A program made the position numbers and the translations under genes. A stretch of 64,000 nucleotides of DNA from Nocardia pseudobrasiliensis NBRC 108224 (GTDB lineage Bacteria > Actinomycetota > Actinomycetes > Mycobacteriales > Mycobacteriaceae), in contig NZ_BDBS01000001.1 of the NCBI RefSeq assembly GCF_001613105.1, forward strand, positions 124,001 through 188,000. The letters run 5' to 3'. A model generated the notes under the pieces. The model did no database searches. It had not been told where the DNA came from and was given only the letters and a program-made list of their open reading frames with translations. Positions 1 to 11,160 of this stretch are shown here, one piece after another (the stretch's first letter is position 1; each line of letters starts with the position of its first letter).

Positions 1-44
1 TGCGATTCGTGTCCAGGGGGGCCGACGAAACAGGGGGAAATCGG

Positions 45-536
45 ATGTTGTCGCGCGTGCCGAATGCCGAACCGCCGCTGAGCTCCGCCGGTCGGTCGGG
101 CCGGGCGTCGCTGCCCTGCCGACCGCGACGTGCGGGTGCGGCCTACCGCCTGCGCGGCTCCCAGCGCCGCTCACCGCACGACGGGCGTTCCCCATCCTAC
201 GCCGGGCGGGGTGAAATCGGTTCGGGGGCAACGCTATTCGCCGAGCGTTCGCTACGTCTGGTGCTCGAGGCGCTGGACGGTCGGCGCCCGACCGCGCAGC
301 TGGTGCGACTGGCCGACCCCGCCGTGACGGCCACCATCGAAACCCTCGCCCGCACCGGCGTCGCCGATCGCCGCTTGGGCGCGGCGGTACTGGTGACGGT
401 GCGGGCGGAACCGATCGCACCGGGTGTGGCCGAGGTGGTCGCGGGGTACGAACGCGGCGCTCGCCGGTTCGCGATCGCCGCCCGGGTGGCCCGCCGACGT
501 GGCGAATGGCGCCTCGTGGCCCTTAGATTGCGATGA
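45..536 (+). CDS. Rv3235-family protein (DUF6459)
   Basis: Hypothetical protein of about 163 residues. The N-terminal 50 residues are Arg/Pro-rich and look disordered. The C-terminal half (ERSLRLVLEALDGRRP ... RRGEWRLVALRLR) matches my memory of the Rv3235 family, found beside secA in mycobacteria and nocardiae; its function is unknown. I chose ATG 45 because a GGGGGAA ribosome site lies 7 bases upstream; a GTG at 9 is in frame and the frame is open to the window edge, so a longer form is possible. It lies upstream of secA1 on the same strand. Confidence 0.7.
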   Translation: MLSRVPNAEPPLSSAGRSGRASLPCRPRRAGAAYRLRGSQRRSPHDGRSPSYAGRGEIGSGATLFAERSLRLVLEALDGRRPTAQLVRLADPAVTATIETLARTGVADRRLGAAVLVTVRAEPIAPGVAEVVAGYERGARRFAIAARVARRRGEWRLVALRLR

Positions 537-702
537 TCGCGGCGAATAACGCACCCATGGCTGCCGTGCGGTGCGCGCCCGCCGCCTAGGATGGATCCCG
601 CATTACCATGGGCGATGCTGCCACAGTCAGCCCTGCTCGGGGTTCCAGCCCCGAGGGGGCGCCGAGACGAACAACACCGACCACAGAGGACTGACGAGAC
701 CC

Positions 703-3540
<2,838 letters not shown>

Positions 3541-3545
3541 TTTCG

Positions 3546-3589
3546 AATGAAAACGCCCTCCCGCCGCACGGCGGGAGGGCGTTTTCATT
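3546..3589. terminator. Strong terminator after secA
   Basis: Perfect 20-base-pair inverted repeat (AATGAAAACGCCCTCCCGCC, 4-base loop GCAC, complementary arm). The AAAA and TTTT runs at the base make it a likely bidirectional intrinsic terminator. It begins 5 bases after the secA stop codon. Confidence 0.9.
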
Positions 3590-3781
3590 GCCACGCGTTG
3601 CGTCGCCCGATGAGCTTGGTATGCACCCGCTGCCGGAGAGGTCGATGAGGGGCAAGGACATCGGTCCGGCAGCGGGGCTATCGGTAGTTTGCGGTGTCGT
3701 CGCCCGTCGGGGGAACTGTTGCGGTGTTGCCGGTTGTTGCCGGATTTTTGCGATGTGGCAATACCGTTCGGTCGGCCCGGG
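3590..3781. other. Intergenic, no gene seen
   Basis: About 190 bases between the secA terminator and the next gene. I see no ribosome site or convincing small reading frame. Its end runs into the TACCGT -10 element of the following apparently leaderless gene. Confidence 0.5.
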
Positions 3782-3793
3782 TACCGTTCGGGA

Positions 3794-4171
3794 ATGGAGC
3801 GGGCGGCCGTCGAAGCGTGGATGCACGGATACGAGTTGGCTTGGCGGTCACCGGGAACCGCGCGACTGCGCGATCTGTTCGCCGAGGAGATCGGATATCT
3901 GCCCTCGCCCTGGGCCCAGCCGGTGCGTGGACTCGCGGCGCTGGCCCGCTTCTGGGAGGACGGCCGATCCGGGCCCAACGAGCCGTTCACGATGACCTTC
4001 GACATCGTTGCGGTGGAGGGGGATACGGCCGTCGTACGGGTTGCGGTGGAGTATCCGGCCGATCACCCGAGCCGTTGGCGCGATCTGTGGATCATTCGCT
4101 TCGATTCCCGCGGGCACTGCACCTGGTTCGAGGAGTGGCCGTTCGCGCCGAAGCAGGCCGACGGCCACTGA
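3794..4171 (+). CDS. SnoaL/NTF2-like domain protein
   Basis: Small protein of 125 residues with the look of the NTF2-like (SnoaL) cone fold: an N-terminal helix with VEAWMHGYELAWRSPGTARLRDLF, then alternating strands (MTFDIVAVEGDTAVVRVAVEY, RWRDLWIIRFDSRGHCTWFEEWPF). Such proteins bind small ligands or act as isomerases; none is evident here. Start ATG 3794 is supported by a TACCGT -10 element 6 bases upstream, suggesting a leaderless mRNA; the longer frame upstream has no good start. It converges with the enolase-superfamily gene, 3 bases apart. Confidence 0.75.
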   Translation: MERAAVEAWMHGYELAWRSPGTARLRDLFAEEIGYLPSPWAQPVRGLAALARFWEDGRSGPNEPFTMTFDIVAVEGDTAVVRVAVEYPADHPSRWRDLWIIRFDSRGHCTWFEEWPFAPKQADGH

Positions 4172-4174
4172 AAA

Positions 4175-5308
4175 TCATTCGGCCAGTTCGTATTTGGTAA
4201 CGACCTCCGCATCCCATTCGATGCCCAGACCGGGCTTGGCGGGGACGACGACCCGATTGTCGCCGTAGTGCAGGCGGCTGTCGGCGGTCAGCAGCTTCTC
4301 GAAGTTGTAGATGCCCTTCTCCGCCGCGAAGTATTCGACCACCAGGGCATTGGAGATCGCGCCACACAGGTGGACGTGCAGATTGTGATGCCAGTGCGGC
4401 GCCATGCGCAGGCCGAAGGCGTCCGCGAGGTGAGCGATGCGCAGCCATTCGGTCACTCCGCCGCACACCCCGGCATCGGCCTGCAGCACCGCGGCCGACC
4501 CGGCCTCGACGAGTCGCCGGAACTCCCAGCGGGTCTGATGGATCTCGCCGGTCGCCACCGGGGTGCGGATGGCACGCGCCAGCTCCGCGTGACCCGAGAT
4601 CGCCTCGGGGGACAGCGGTTCCTCGAACCACCACAGCGGGACGTCACCGGCGGCGCGTTCGAAGGTCTCGATGGCCACGCGTGCCTCGGCGACCGAACGG
4701 TAGGCGTTGTTGGCGTCCAATGCGAGCCGCCCGTCGCCGATCGCCGCGACCGCGGCGGCCACCCGCTCGGCATCCTGTGCGATCGGCAGCCCGCCCACCT
4801 TGATCTTGTGATCGATGAAGCCCTGGGATCTGTTGAATTCGATTTCGCGCATTACCGCATCGGTCCACTCACCCTCGTCGGGCCGGTAGTAGCCGCCGGA
4901 GGCGTAGGCGGGCAGGGTGGTGGTCGCGCCGCCGAGCAGCGAAACCAGAGGTACACCGGCCTTTTTCGCGCGCAGATCCCATAGCGCGATATCGATGGCC
5001 GACAGCGCCCGCACCACCGCGCCGCGGCGACCCTCGAGCAGCGTCTCCTGGTAGGCCCGATCCCACAGTCCGACGACATCGTCGTGATCGGCCCCCAGAT
5101 ACACCGGCGCCAGCAGATCCTCGACCGCGCATCTGGCCAGCCGTCCGCCGCCGGTGCCGGCGTAGGTGTAGCCGGTGCCGACGACACCGCTGTCATCGGT
5201 GATGTCGACCAGGACGTAGTGGCGGAAGTTCAAGTCCCGATTGGACATTCGGGTCGGCCGGTCGACCGGGACGCCGACCGCGCGGGCCTGGATTCGGGTG
5301 ATCGTCAT
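4175..5308 (-). CDS. Mandelate racemase/enolase-superfamily enzyme
   Basis: Enzyme of 377 residues that abstracts the alpha proton of a carboxylate, as acid-sugar dehydratases and racemases do. The mandelate racemase subgroup layout is visible: KIK (K168, K170), metal ligands D198 (LALDANN), E229/E230 (WWFEEPL) and E255 (ATGE), and the D278/H305 dyad (QADAG, MAPH). The substrate cannot be read off. ATG 5308 lies one base after the stop of the aldehyde dehydrogenase gene, so the two are almost certainly cotranscribed. Context suggests it feeds a 2-oxo acid to the decarboxylase encoded upstream. Confidence 0.88.
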   Translation of the reverse strand: MTITRIQARAVGVPVDRPTRMSNRDLNFRHYVLVDITDDSGVVGTGYTYAGTGGGRLARCAVEDLLAPVYLGADHDDVVGLWDRAYQETLLEGRRGAVVRALSAIDIALWDLRAKKAGVPLVSLLGGATTTLPAYASGGYYRPDEGEWTDAVMREIEFNRSQGFIDHKIKVGGLPIAQDAERVAAAVAAIGDGRLALDANNAYRSVAEARVAIETFERAAGDVPLWWFEEPLSPEAISGHAELARAIRTPVATGEIHQTRWEFRRLVEAGSAAVLQADAGVCGGVTEWLRIAHLADAFGLRMAPHWHHNLHVHLCGAISNALVVEYFAAEKGIYNFEKLLTADSRLHYGDNRVVVPAKPGLGIEWDAEVVTKYELAE

Positions 5309-5309
5309 G

Positions 5310-6680
5310 TCATGCTCCTGAGCTCGCGGCGGTGCGCACCGCCTGGACATTGGCGAATTCGGCGACGCCGTACGCGCCGAGTTCGCGGCCGTAACCGCTG
5401 GCCTTGACGCCGCCGACGGGCAGTCGCGGATCGGATTCGGAAATGCGGTTGACGAAGACCGATCCGGCCGAGACGCGATCGGCGACATGGCCGATCAGAT
5501 CGGGGTCGTCGCCCCAGATCGAGCAGCTCAATCCGTACGTGGAGGCGTTGGCGGCCGCGATGGCGGCGTCGGGCGAGTCGACCGCCAGCACCGCGCCGAG
5601 CGGTCCGAAGGTCTCCTCGATGAACGCGGTGACGGAGGTGGCGGGTACCCGCACCAGCGTGGGCGGGAACCAGGCCCCTGGACGGTCGTCGATATGTCCG
5701 CCGGTCAGCACCCGCCCGCCCTCGCCCACGGTCGCGTCGAGTTGCGCGCGCAATTCGTCGCGCAGATCCACCCGGGCCATCGGGCCGAGGTCGGTGTCCG
5801 GATCGGCCGGATCGCCGTAGGTCAGCGCGCCGAGCTCGGCCAGTGCGGCGTCGACGAAATCGTCGAAGACGTCGCGCTGCACGATGATTCGCTTCGCCGC
5901 GATACAGCTCTGGCCGGTGTTGAGGAATCGTGAGCGCACGGCCGCGGCGGCCGCGGCGGCGATATCGGCGTCGGCCAGGACGAGGAACGGATCCGAACCG
6001 CCCAGTTCCAGCACGGACTTCTTGACCGCGCGCCCGGCCCGTTCGGCGACGAGCGCGCCCACCCGATTGCTACCGGTGAAGGCGACCGCGGCCACGGCAG
6101 GATCGTCGATCAGCGGACCGATCCGATCGGGCGGCAGCGCGATATCGGTGAGCACGCCCGGACCGAAGGACTCTTCGAACAGCCGCCGGACCGCGTGCGC
6201 GCTGCCGGTCACATTGTCGGCGTGTTTGAGCAGTACGGTATTGCCGACCGCGAGGGCGGGCACCATCGAACGGATCACCTGCCAGAACGGATAGTTCCAC
6301 GGCATGATCGCCAGAATCACGCCCAGCGGGCGCAGGCGGATCAGGCCGGTTTCCGGGGACAGGTCGATGTGTTGCGGCGTGAGCAGTTCCGCCAGATTGT
6401 CGGCGTAGTGATCGCAGGTGACGGCGCATTTGTCGATCTCGGCGCGGGCCTGGGCGATGGGTTTACCCATCTCCGCGGTGATCAGGTGCGCCAGATCGTC
6501 TCTTTTCCCGCGCAATTGAGCGCCCAGTGTGCGAAAGCATTTGGCGCGCAGGTCGATCGGCTCCAGTCGGCCGTGCGCGATCGCCTCGGCGCGCCGAAGA
6601 TATTCGCGCAGTGCGATTTCGGAGGTGTAGGGGTAGTTGGCCAGCGGTGTGCCGGTGGCGGGGTCGATGGTGGTGATCAT
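5310..6680 (-). CDS. NAD(P)-dependent aldehyde dehydrogenase, succinate-semialdehyde type
   Basis: 456-residue aldehyde dehydrogenase. Key residues are present: N129 (PWNYPFW), E225 (LELGG) and nucleophile C259 (NTGQSCIAAKR). Overall it resembles the GabD/YneI-like short succinate-semialdehyde dehydrogenase group. Its start overlaps the end of the decarboxylase beta gene by 4 bases, and the enolase-superfamily gene follows at once. It probably oxidises the aldehyde made by the neighbouring thiamine-diphosphate decarboxylase; the specificity is inferred only. Confidence 0.92.
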   Translation of the reverse strand: MITTIDPATGTPLANYPYTSEIALREYLRRAEAIAHGRLEPIDLRAKCFRTLGAQLRGKRDDLAHLITAEMGKPIAQARAEIDKCAVTCDHYADNLAELLTPQHIDLSPETGLIRLRPLGVILAIMPWNYPFWQVIRSMVPALAVGNTVLLKHADNVTGSAHAVRRLFEESFGPGVLTDIALPPDRIGPLIDDPAVAAVAFTGSNRVGALVAERAGRAVKKSVLELGGSDPFLVLADADIAAAAAAAVRSRFLNTGQSCIAAKRIIVQRDVFDDFVDAALAELGALTYGDPADPDTDLGPMARVDLRDELRAQLDATVGEGGRVLTGGHIDDRPGAWFPPTLVRVPATSVTAFIEETFGPLGAVLAVDSPDAAIAAANASTYGLSCSIWGDDPDLIGHVADRVSAGSVFVNRISESDPRLPVGGVKASGYGRELGAYGVAEFANVQAVRTAASSGA

Positions 6681-7261
6681 GCGAGCTCCCCGACGCGGGC
6701 GGCCAACCAGTCCTGGAAGCGGCGACCGAGGATCACCGGATCTTCCAGCAGCTTCGGCACATTCGGCGCGTTACCCGCCTCGAGGCGCACATGCAGCAGC
6801 ACCGGACCGTTCGTGGCGAGCGCCTCGGGTAGTTCGGCGGCGAGTTCGGCCGGATCGGCCGCGCGCCGTACGGTCCAGCCCGCGGCCTCGGCCAGTGCGC
6901 CCAGATCGATGGCGTCGGCATAGGTCGGCAGATCGGCCGTCGCGCCGTAGACGGCGTTGTCCAGCAGCACCATCACCAACTTGTCCGGACGCAGGAAGCC
7001 GCCCGTGGCAAGGACATTCGGATTCATCAGCAGCGAGCCGTCACCCTCGATGGTGACCACGCGAGGGATAGGGGTATCGGCCAGCGCGAGGGCCAGGCCG
7101 GTCGCGACCGAACCCGCCAGGCCCATCGAATCGAGCAGATACAGCTGATTCGGCCGATCCGCGACCGCCGCGAGTTCCCGGCTGGAGGCCGCGCAGGTGA
7201 CCACCACGGGCAACCGCGCGGTGTGCTCGGCGATGACGCGCAGCGCATCGATGCGTCGCAT
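6677..7261 (-). CDS. ThDP-dependent decarboxylase, beta (cofactor-binding) subunit
   Basis: 194-residue subunit with the thiamine-diphosphate motif GDG (73-75) ... DN (101-102). It resembles the beta chain of the two-subunit sulfopyruvate decarboxylase ComDE and the C-terminal half of phosphonopyruvate decarboxylase. ATG 7261 lies just after the stop of the alpha gene; its own stop overlaps the aldehyde dehydrogenase start. The pair should decarboxylate a small 2-oxo acid to an aldehyde. Sulfopyruvate and phosphonopyruvate are possible substrates, but no sulfonate- or phosphonate-specific gene is seen nearby. Confidence 0.87.
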   Translation of the reverse strand: MRRIDALRVIAEHTARLPVVVTCAASSRELAAVADRPNQLYLLDSMGLAGSVATGLALALADTPIPRVVTIEGDGSLLMNPNVLATGGFLRPDKLVMVLLDNAVYGATADLPTYADAIDLGALAEAAGWTVRRAADPAELAAELPEALATNGPVLLHVRLEAGNAPNVPKLLEDPVILGRRFQDWLAARVGELA

Positions 7262-7263
7262 GC

Positions 7264-7806
7264 TCAGGCCCCCTTTCCGTCGGTGTTCCAGAAGTGCGCG
7301 AGGACCACGACCGGTCGAAATGTCATGCGCGCGTGGGCTCCGGCCTCGGTGACGACCGCCTCCCAATCGGCGGCCGGGCTACGGCGGTCCAGTTCGAACA
7401 CCGGAATTCCGAGCCGGTCCAGCAGTGCGGGCGCGTGCTGGCTGAAGGTGTGGATCATCGAGTTGTACTCGCCGAGTCCGCCGCGGGTATTGGCCACGAT
7501 CAGCAGCGGCAGGTGGTAAGCCAGATTGAAGGTCGTCAATGCGGTGAGCGCATTGCCGAATCCGTTGTCCTGCATGACGATCGCGCCGAATCGCCCCGCC
7601 AGCGGCAGCGCGCCGAGCAGGCCGGCGGCCTCCTCCTCGCGGGACAGCGGGAAAACCGTCGACGACCGCCCGGCCGCGCCCCCGGTCGCCTCGACCAGTG
7701 CCGAGACGACCGGGGCAACGCTGACCGAGGGCACATAGCCGATCAGATCCGCACCGGTGGCACGGATGCCGCGGGCCAGTGCGGTCGCATAGGAAGTGGG
7801 TGGCAT
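7264..7806 (-). CDS. ThDP-dependent decarboxylase, alpha (pyrimidine-binding) subunit
   Basis: 180-residue partner of the next gene. It carries the activating glutamate region SREEEAAG (residues 55-62) and the MQDNGFGNAL segment near residue 78, typical of ComD/phosphonopyruvate decarboxylase N-terminal domains. It is the first gene of the four-gene catabolic operon. The operator-like sequence at 7831-7844 lies 25 bases before its start, so the divergent-side GntR protein probably controls it. Confidence 0.86.
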   Translation of the reverse strand: MPPTSYATALARGIRATGADLIGYVPSVSVAPVVSALVEATGGAAGRSSTVFPLSREEEAAGLLGALPLAGRFGAIVMQDNGFGNALTALTTFNLAYHLPLLIVANTRGGLGEYNSMIHTFSQHAPALLDRLGIPVFELDRRSPAADWEAVVTEAGAHARMTFRPVVVLAHFWNTDGKGA

Positions 7807-7830
7807 GTCGGAAACATACTACTGCCGCTA

Positions 7831-7844
7831 AGTAGCATGCAACT
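7831..7844. promoter_or_regulatory. Operator in front of the decarboxylase operon
   Basis: AGTAGCATGCAACT differs by one base from the core of the perfect palindrome at 10097-10110 (AGTAGCATGCTACT). It lies 25 bases upstream of the operon's first start codon. It is the likely binding site of the GntR regulator encoded at 7883-8605. Confidence 0.7.
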
Positions 7845-7882
7845 GGTTTGTAGAATTCGGCGCCGTTAGCGATCGGCGTGAA

Positions 7883-8605
7883 CTAGAAGTCGATCTGCTC
7901 GCCCTCGGGCATCGAAACCGCCACCCAGCGCCGCCATTCGGCGACGAGTCCGCGATTGTCCGCACTGGAATGCGCCACCAGCAGATCGCCGGAGCGCACG
8001 AGATGTTTGCGCATGGCCCGCTCGGCCCCGACGCCATCGCGTTTACGCAGCGCGTCGACGATATCCCAGTGGTCGCGCAGCGCGGTCTCGACCGGCTGAT
8101 ACCTGGGCACGCTGTGGCGGCCGTCGAGCGTCAGGGTCTGACGCAGTTCGCGAACCACCTTGGCCAGCCGCCGATTTCCGCTGGCCGCGAGGATCAGATC
8201 GTGCAGTCGCTCATCGGCGGCGAAGTATTCGGGGCCGCCGTCGGCCAGCCGTTCCATGATCCGGTACTCGGCCAACATGGCCTCGTCGTCGCGGCTGGTC
8301 AGCACGGCCGCGGCGCTGCGGCAGGCGGGCGGCTCGAGCAGTACGCGCAGGCTGCACAGATCGACGATGCCGCGGCCGTCCTGGCCGACGATGCGCGCGC
8401 CGCGATTGCGTTCGATGCGGACCAGCCCCAGATCGGCCAGTTTCAGCAGCGCCTCGCGGACGGGAGTGCGCGAGGCGCCGAACATTTCGCCGAGTTCGCG
8501 GGAGGAGTACAGCACACCGCGTTCGAGCCGTCCCTGCCGGATCGCGTCGCGGATCTCCTCGGCGATCTGCTCGGACTTGCTGTCGGCTGACACATCCTGT
8601 GACAC
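7883..8605 (-). CDS. GntR-family regulator (FadR subgroup, FCD domain)
   Basis: 240-residue repressor. Winged helix at about residues 10-75 (EQIAEEIRDAIRQGRLERG, RTPVREALLKLADLGLVRIERNRGARIV), followed by the all-helical FCD ligand domain (ERLHDLILAASGNRRLAKVV, RDHWDIVDALRKRD, AMRKHLVRS). Start GTG 8605 has a GAAGAGG ribosome site. It lies between the decarboxylase operon and the importer gene, both of which carry the same operator; it probably senses the imported acid or an intermediate. Confidence 0.9.
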   Translation of the reverse strand: MSQDVSADSKSEQIAEEIRDAIRQGRLERGVLYSSRELGEMFGASRTPVREALLKLADLGLVRIERNRGARIVGQDGRGIVDLCSLRVLLEPPACRSAAAVLTSRDDEAMLAEYRIMERLADGGPEYFAADERLHDLILAASGNRRLAKVVRELRQTLTLDGRHSVPRYQPVETALRDHWDIVDALRKRDGVGAERAMRKHLVRSGDLLVAHSSADNRGLVAEWRRWVAVSMPEGEQIDF

Positions 8606-8699
8606 GAGACCTCTTCGTGGAACCCGGCGAGCACGGCGACTCGCCCGCGGCCGGATGCCACGGGCGATTGTCCAGCGTAGCCGCCTGCCGAGCGAACTC

Positions 8700-10040
8700 C
8701 TACGCGCCCACGCCGGGGAGCGGTTCGGGCCGAGCGACCCGCACGCGAGCCCGCAGCGCCAGCGTGGCGAGGACGGCGAAGGCGGCGATCTCGGCGAAGA
8801 TCATCACCCCCATGGACAGGCCGGTATTGCCGCCGCTGGCATCGCGGATCCAGCCGAAGGCGTACGGACTGACGAAGCCCGCGGCATTGCCGAGCGAATT
8901 GATCAGCGCGATCCCGCTGGCGGCCCCGGCCCCGGCGAGATATGCCGTCGGCACGCTCCAGAACAGCGGTTTGGCGGTCTGCGCGGCCATCGTCGCGATG
9001 GTGATCGCCGCGAATGCGATTGCGGGCGTGCCGAGTTCGGCCGCGGTCGCCACGAAGGCCACCACCGAGACGCCCAGGGCGATGAGCACCGGACGCGAGG
9101 AGCGATCGTCGCGGATCAGCCGCCCGCATACGTACATGCAGATCGCGGCCAGCAGGAACGGCACCGCCGACAGCCAACCGATCTGCAGGCTGCTCAGGCC
9201 CTTTCCGGCATCCTTGATCACCGAGGGCATCCAGTAGGTCAGCGGATACGCACCGCACAGCAGCAGGAAATAGGCCGCGCACAGCGCGATCACCCGCCGA
9301 TTGCGTAGTGCGGCCAGATGCCCCACCGGCGCGGCGGTCGCGCGCTCGGCGTCCTCGGCGGCCAAAGTGGCGCTCAGCCAGGACTTCTCGGCATCGGTGA
9401 GCCAGCGGGCGCGATCCGGGGTCTCGGTGAGGAACAGGAAGAACGCGATACCCAGCGCGATCGCGGGCACGCCGCCGACCACGAACACCCAGCGCCAGCC
9501 CGCCAAACCCAGTGCGCCGTCGAAGGTGTCGAGGATCCAGCCGTTGAGCGGGCCGCCGATCACGCTGGCCACCGGGATCGCCACCATCACCGTCGAGATC
9601 ACCCGCGGTCGATCGGCATTGGGATACCAACGCGTGAGGTAGACGATGATGCCCGGAAAGAATCCGGCCTCGGCCACGCCGAGCAGGAAGCGCAGGACGC
9701 AGACGGTGGTGAAGTTCGGCGCGAACGCCGTGGCCGCCGCGATCAGCCCCCAGGTCACCAGGATTCGGCTCAGCCATACCCGGGCGCCGACCTTGGTCAT
9801 CACGATATTGCTCGGCACCTCGGCCAGGATGTAGCCGACGAAAAAGATGCCCGCCGCGAAGCCGTAGGCGGTCGCGCTCATGCCGAATGCCTGGTCCATG
9901 CCGAATTTGGCGAAGCCGATATTGATCCGATCGACGTAACTCACCACGTAACCGACGACCAGTAGCGGCACGATTCGTAAGGTCACCTTCCGCAGCGCAT
10001 TCGTCCGGATCTGCTCGGACGCGGGGACCGCACTGGCCAT
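8700..10040 (-). CDS. MFS importer, anion:cation symporter (ACS) family
   Basis: 446-residue permease with 12 predicted membrane spans. The first span region VVSYVDRINIGFAKFGMD and the GVAEAGFFPGIIVYLTRWYP segment are typical of ACS-family (hexuronate, glucarate, tartrate, phthalate) transporters, which take up organic anions with protons. ATG 10040 has the ribosome site GGAGGA right upstream. The palindromic operator at 10094-10113 in its promoter links it to the decarboxylase operon. It likely imports the substrate of that pathway. Confidence 0.9.
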   Translation of the reverse strand: MASAVPASEQIRTNALRKVTLRIVPLLVVGYVVSYVDRINIGFAKFGMDQAFGMSATAYGFAAGIFFVGYILAEVPSNIVMTKVGARVWLSRILVTWGLIAAATAFAPNFTTVCVLRFLLGVAEAGFFPGIIVYLTRWYPNADRPRVISTVMVAIPVASVIGGPLNGWILDTFDGALGLAGWRWVFVVGGVPAIALGIAFFLFLTETPDRARWLTDAEKSWLSATLAAEDAERATAAPVGHLAALRNRRVIALCAAYFLLLCGAYPLTYWMPSVIKDAGKGLSSLQIGWLSAVPFLLAAICMYVCGRLIRDDRSSRPVLIALGVSVVAFVATAAELGTPAIAFAAITIATMAAQTAKPLFWSVPTAYLAGAGAASGIALINSLGNAAGFVSPYAFGWIRDASGGNTGLSMGVMIFAEIAAFAVLATLALRARVRVARPEPLPGVGA

Positions 10041-10093
10041 CTTTCCTCCACGAGCTGTGTCATGCCACAATACTGAGTGACATGCCTTACAAG

Positions 10094-10113
10094 ATGAGTA
10101 GCATGCTACTCAT
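10094..10113. promoter_or_regulatory. Perfect 20-bp palindromic operator of the importer gene
   Basis: ATGAGTAGCATGCTACTCAT reads the same on both strands. Its core recurs with one change at 7831-7844. It lies 54 bases upstream of the importer start. Confidence 0.8.
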
Positions 10114-10155
10114 GCTGTGACGCGGCCCACAAGGACTTCGGGGAAGGTGTTTCGA

Positions 10156-11160
10156 CTAGCCGCCGGATCCGAGGACCCAGGGGTCATTGGACTTCAGGGC
10201 GACCAGCAGGCGGCGGATCGCGGCCACCCGGCGCTCCTTACCGGGCAGCTGGTCCAGCGCGCATTCCGGATCGGCGGGCGGGCCCAGATGGGTGCAGCCG
10301 CGCGGGCAGTCCTCGATGGCCTCGGCGAGATCGGCGAAGGCCTGGATGACATCGTCGGGGGTGATGTGGGCCAGACCGAACGAGCGGATGCCCGGGGTGT
10401 CGATGACCCAGCCGCCGCCGGGTAGCGCCAGTGCGATCGACTGGGTGGAGGTGTGGCGGCCCTTGCCGACGCCGGAGACCTCGCCCACGGCCCGATCCGC
10501 CTCGGGGACAAGGCGATTCACCAGCGTGGACTTGCCGACGCCGGAGTGGCCGAGCAGACAGCTGAGCTTGTCGCGCAGCAGGTCGAGGATGGGATCGAGC
10601 GCATCCTCGCGGCCGCCGTGCACGATGGTGAGGTCCAGATCCTGGAATTCCGTGGCGAATCCGGATTCCGGATCCAGATCGTGTTTGGTCAGGCACAGAA
10701 TCGGTTGCAGTCCACCGGCATACGCGGCGGCCATGGCGCGTTCGACGAAGCCGGTGCGCGGCGGGGGGTCGGCCAGCGCCACCACGATGAACAGCTGTTC
10801 GGCATTGGCGACCACCACGCGTTCGAACGGATCGGTGTCATCGGCGGTGCGCCGCAATACCGTTCGCCGCTCCTCGACCCGCACGATCCGGGCGAGGCTA
10901 TCGGGCGCGCCGGACAGATCGCCGACCACACCCACCTGGTCGCCGACCACGATCGGGGTGCGGCCCAGTTCGCGGGCCCGCATGGCCACGATCGGGCGTT
11001 CGGGATCGCCCTCTAGCACACAGCTCCAGCGGCCGCGGTCGACGGCGGTGACCATGGCGCCCACCGCATCCCGATGTTCGGGCCGGGTCTTGGTGCGGGG
11101 CCGCGAGCCCCTGCCCGGGCGCACCCGGACATCGGACTCGTCGTAGTCGCGCCGCCTCAG
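10156..11160 (-). CDS. rsgA: Ribosome small-subunit biogenesis GTPase RsgA
   Basis: Circularly permuted GTPase that checks late 30S maturation. An OB-fold N-terminus is followed by the motif order G4 (LTKHD), G1 (GHSGVGKST), G3 (DTPGIRSFG), then a zinc knuckle (CPRGCTH ... C). The 334-residue form given here starts at a CTG codon at 11160: AAGGAG (11168-11173) lies 7 bases upstream, an in-frame TGA bounds it, and it overlaps the aroA stop as CTGA. This start includes [11 protein letters not shown], a segment I remember as conserved in actinobacterial RsgA. The next in-frame start, GTG 11124, has no ribosome site. Confidence 0.93.
   Translation of the reverse strand: MRRRDYDESDVRVRPGRGSRPRTKTRPEHRDAVGAMVTAVDRGRWSCVLEGDPERPIVAMRARELGRTPIVVGDQVGVVGDLSGAPDSLARIVRVEERRTVLRRTADDTDPFERVVVANAEQLFIVVALADPPPRTGFVERAMAAAYAGGLQPILCLTKHDLDPESGFATEFQDLDLTIVHGGREDALDPILDLLRDKLSCLLGHSGVGKSTLVNRLVPEADRAVGEVSGVGKGRHTSTQSIALALPGGGWVIDTPGIRSFGLAHITPDDVIQAFADLAEAIEDCPRGCTHLGPPADPECALDQLPGKERRVAAIRRLLVALKSNDPWVLGSGG

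Noticed and set aside
22..44. GTG 9 as start of the first gene
   Set aside because: It lies at the window edge without visible upstream signals; ATG 45 has a proper ribosome site, though the longer form cannot be excluded.
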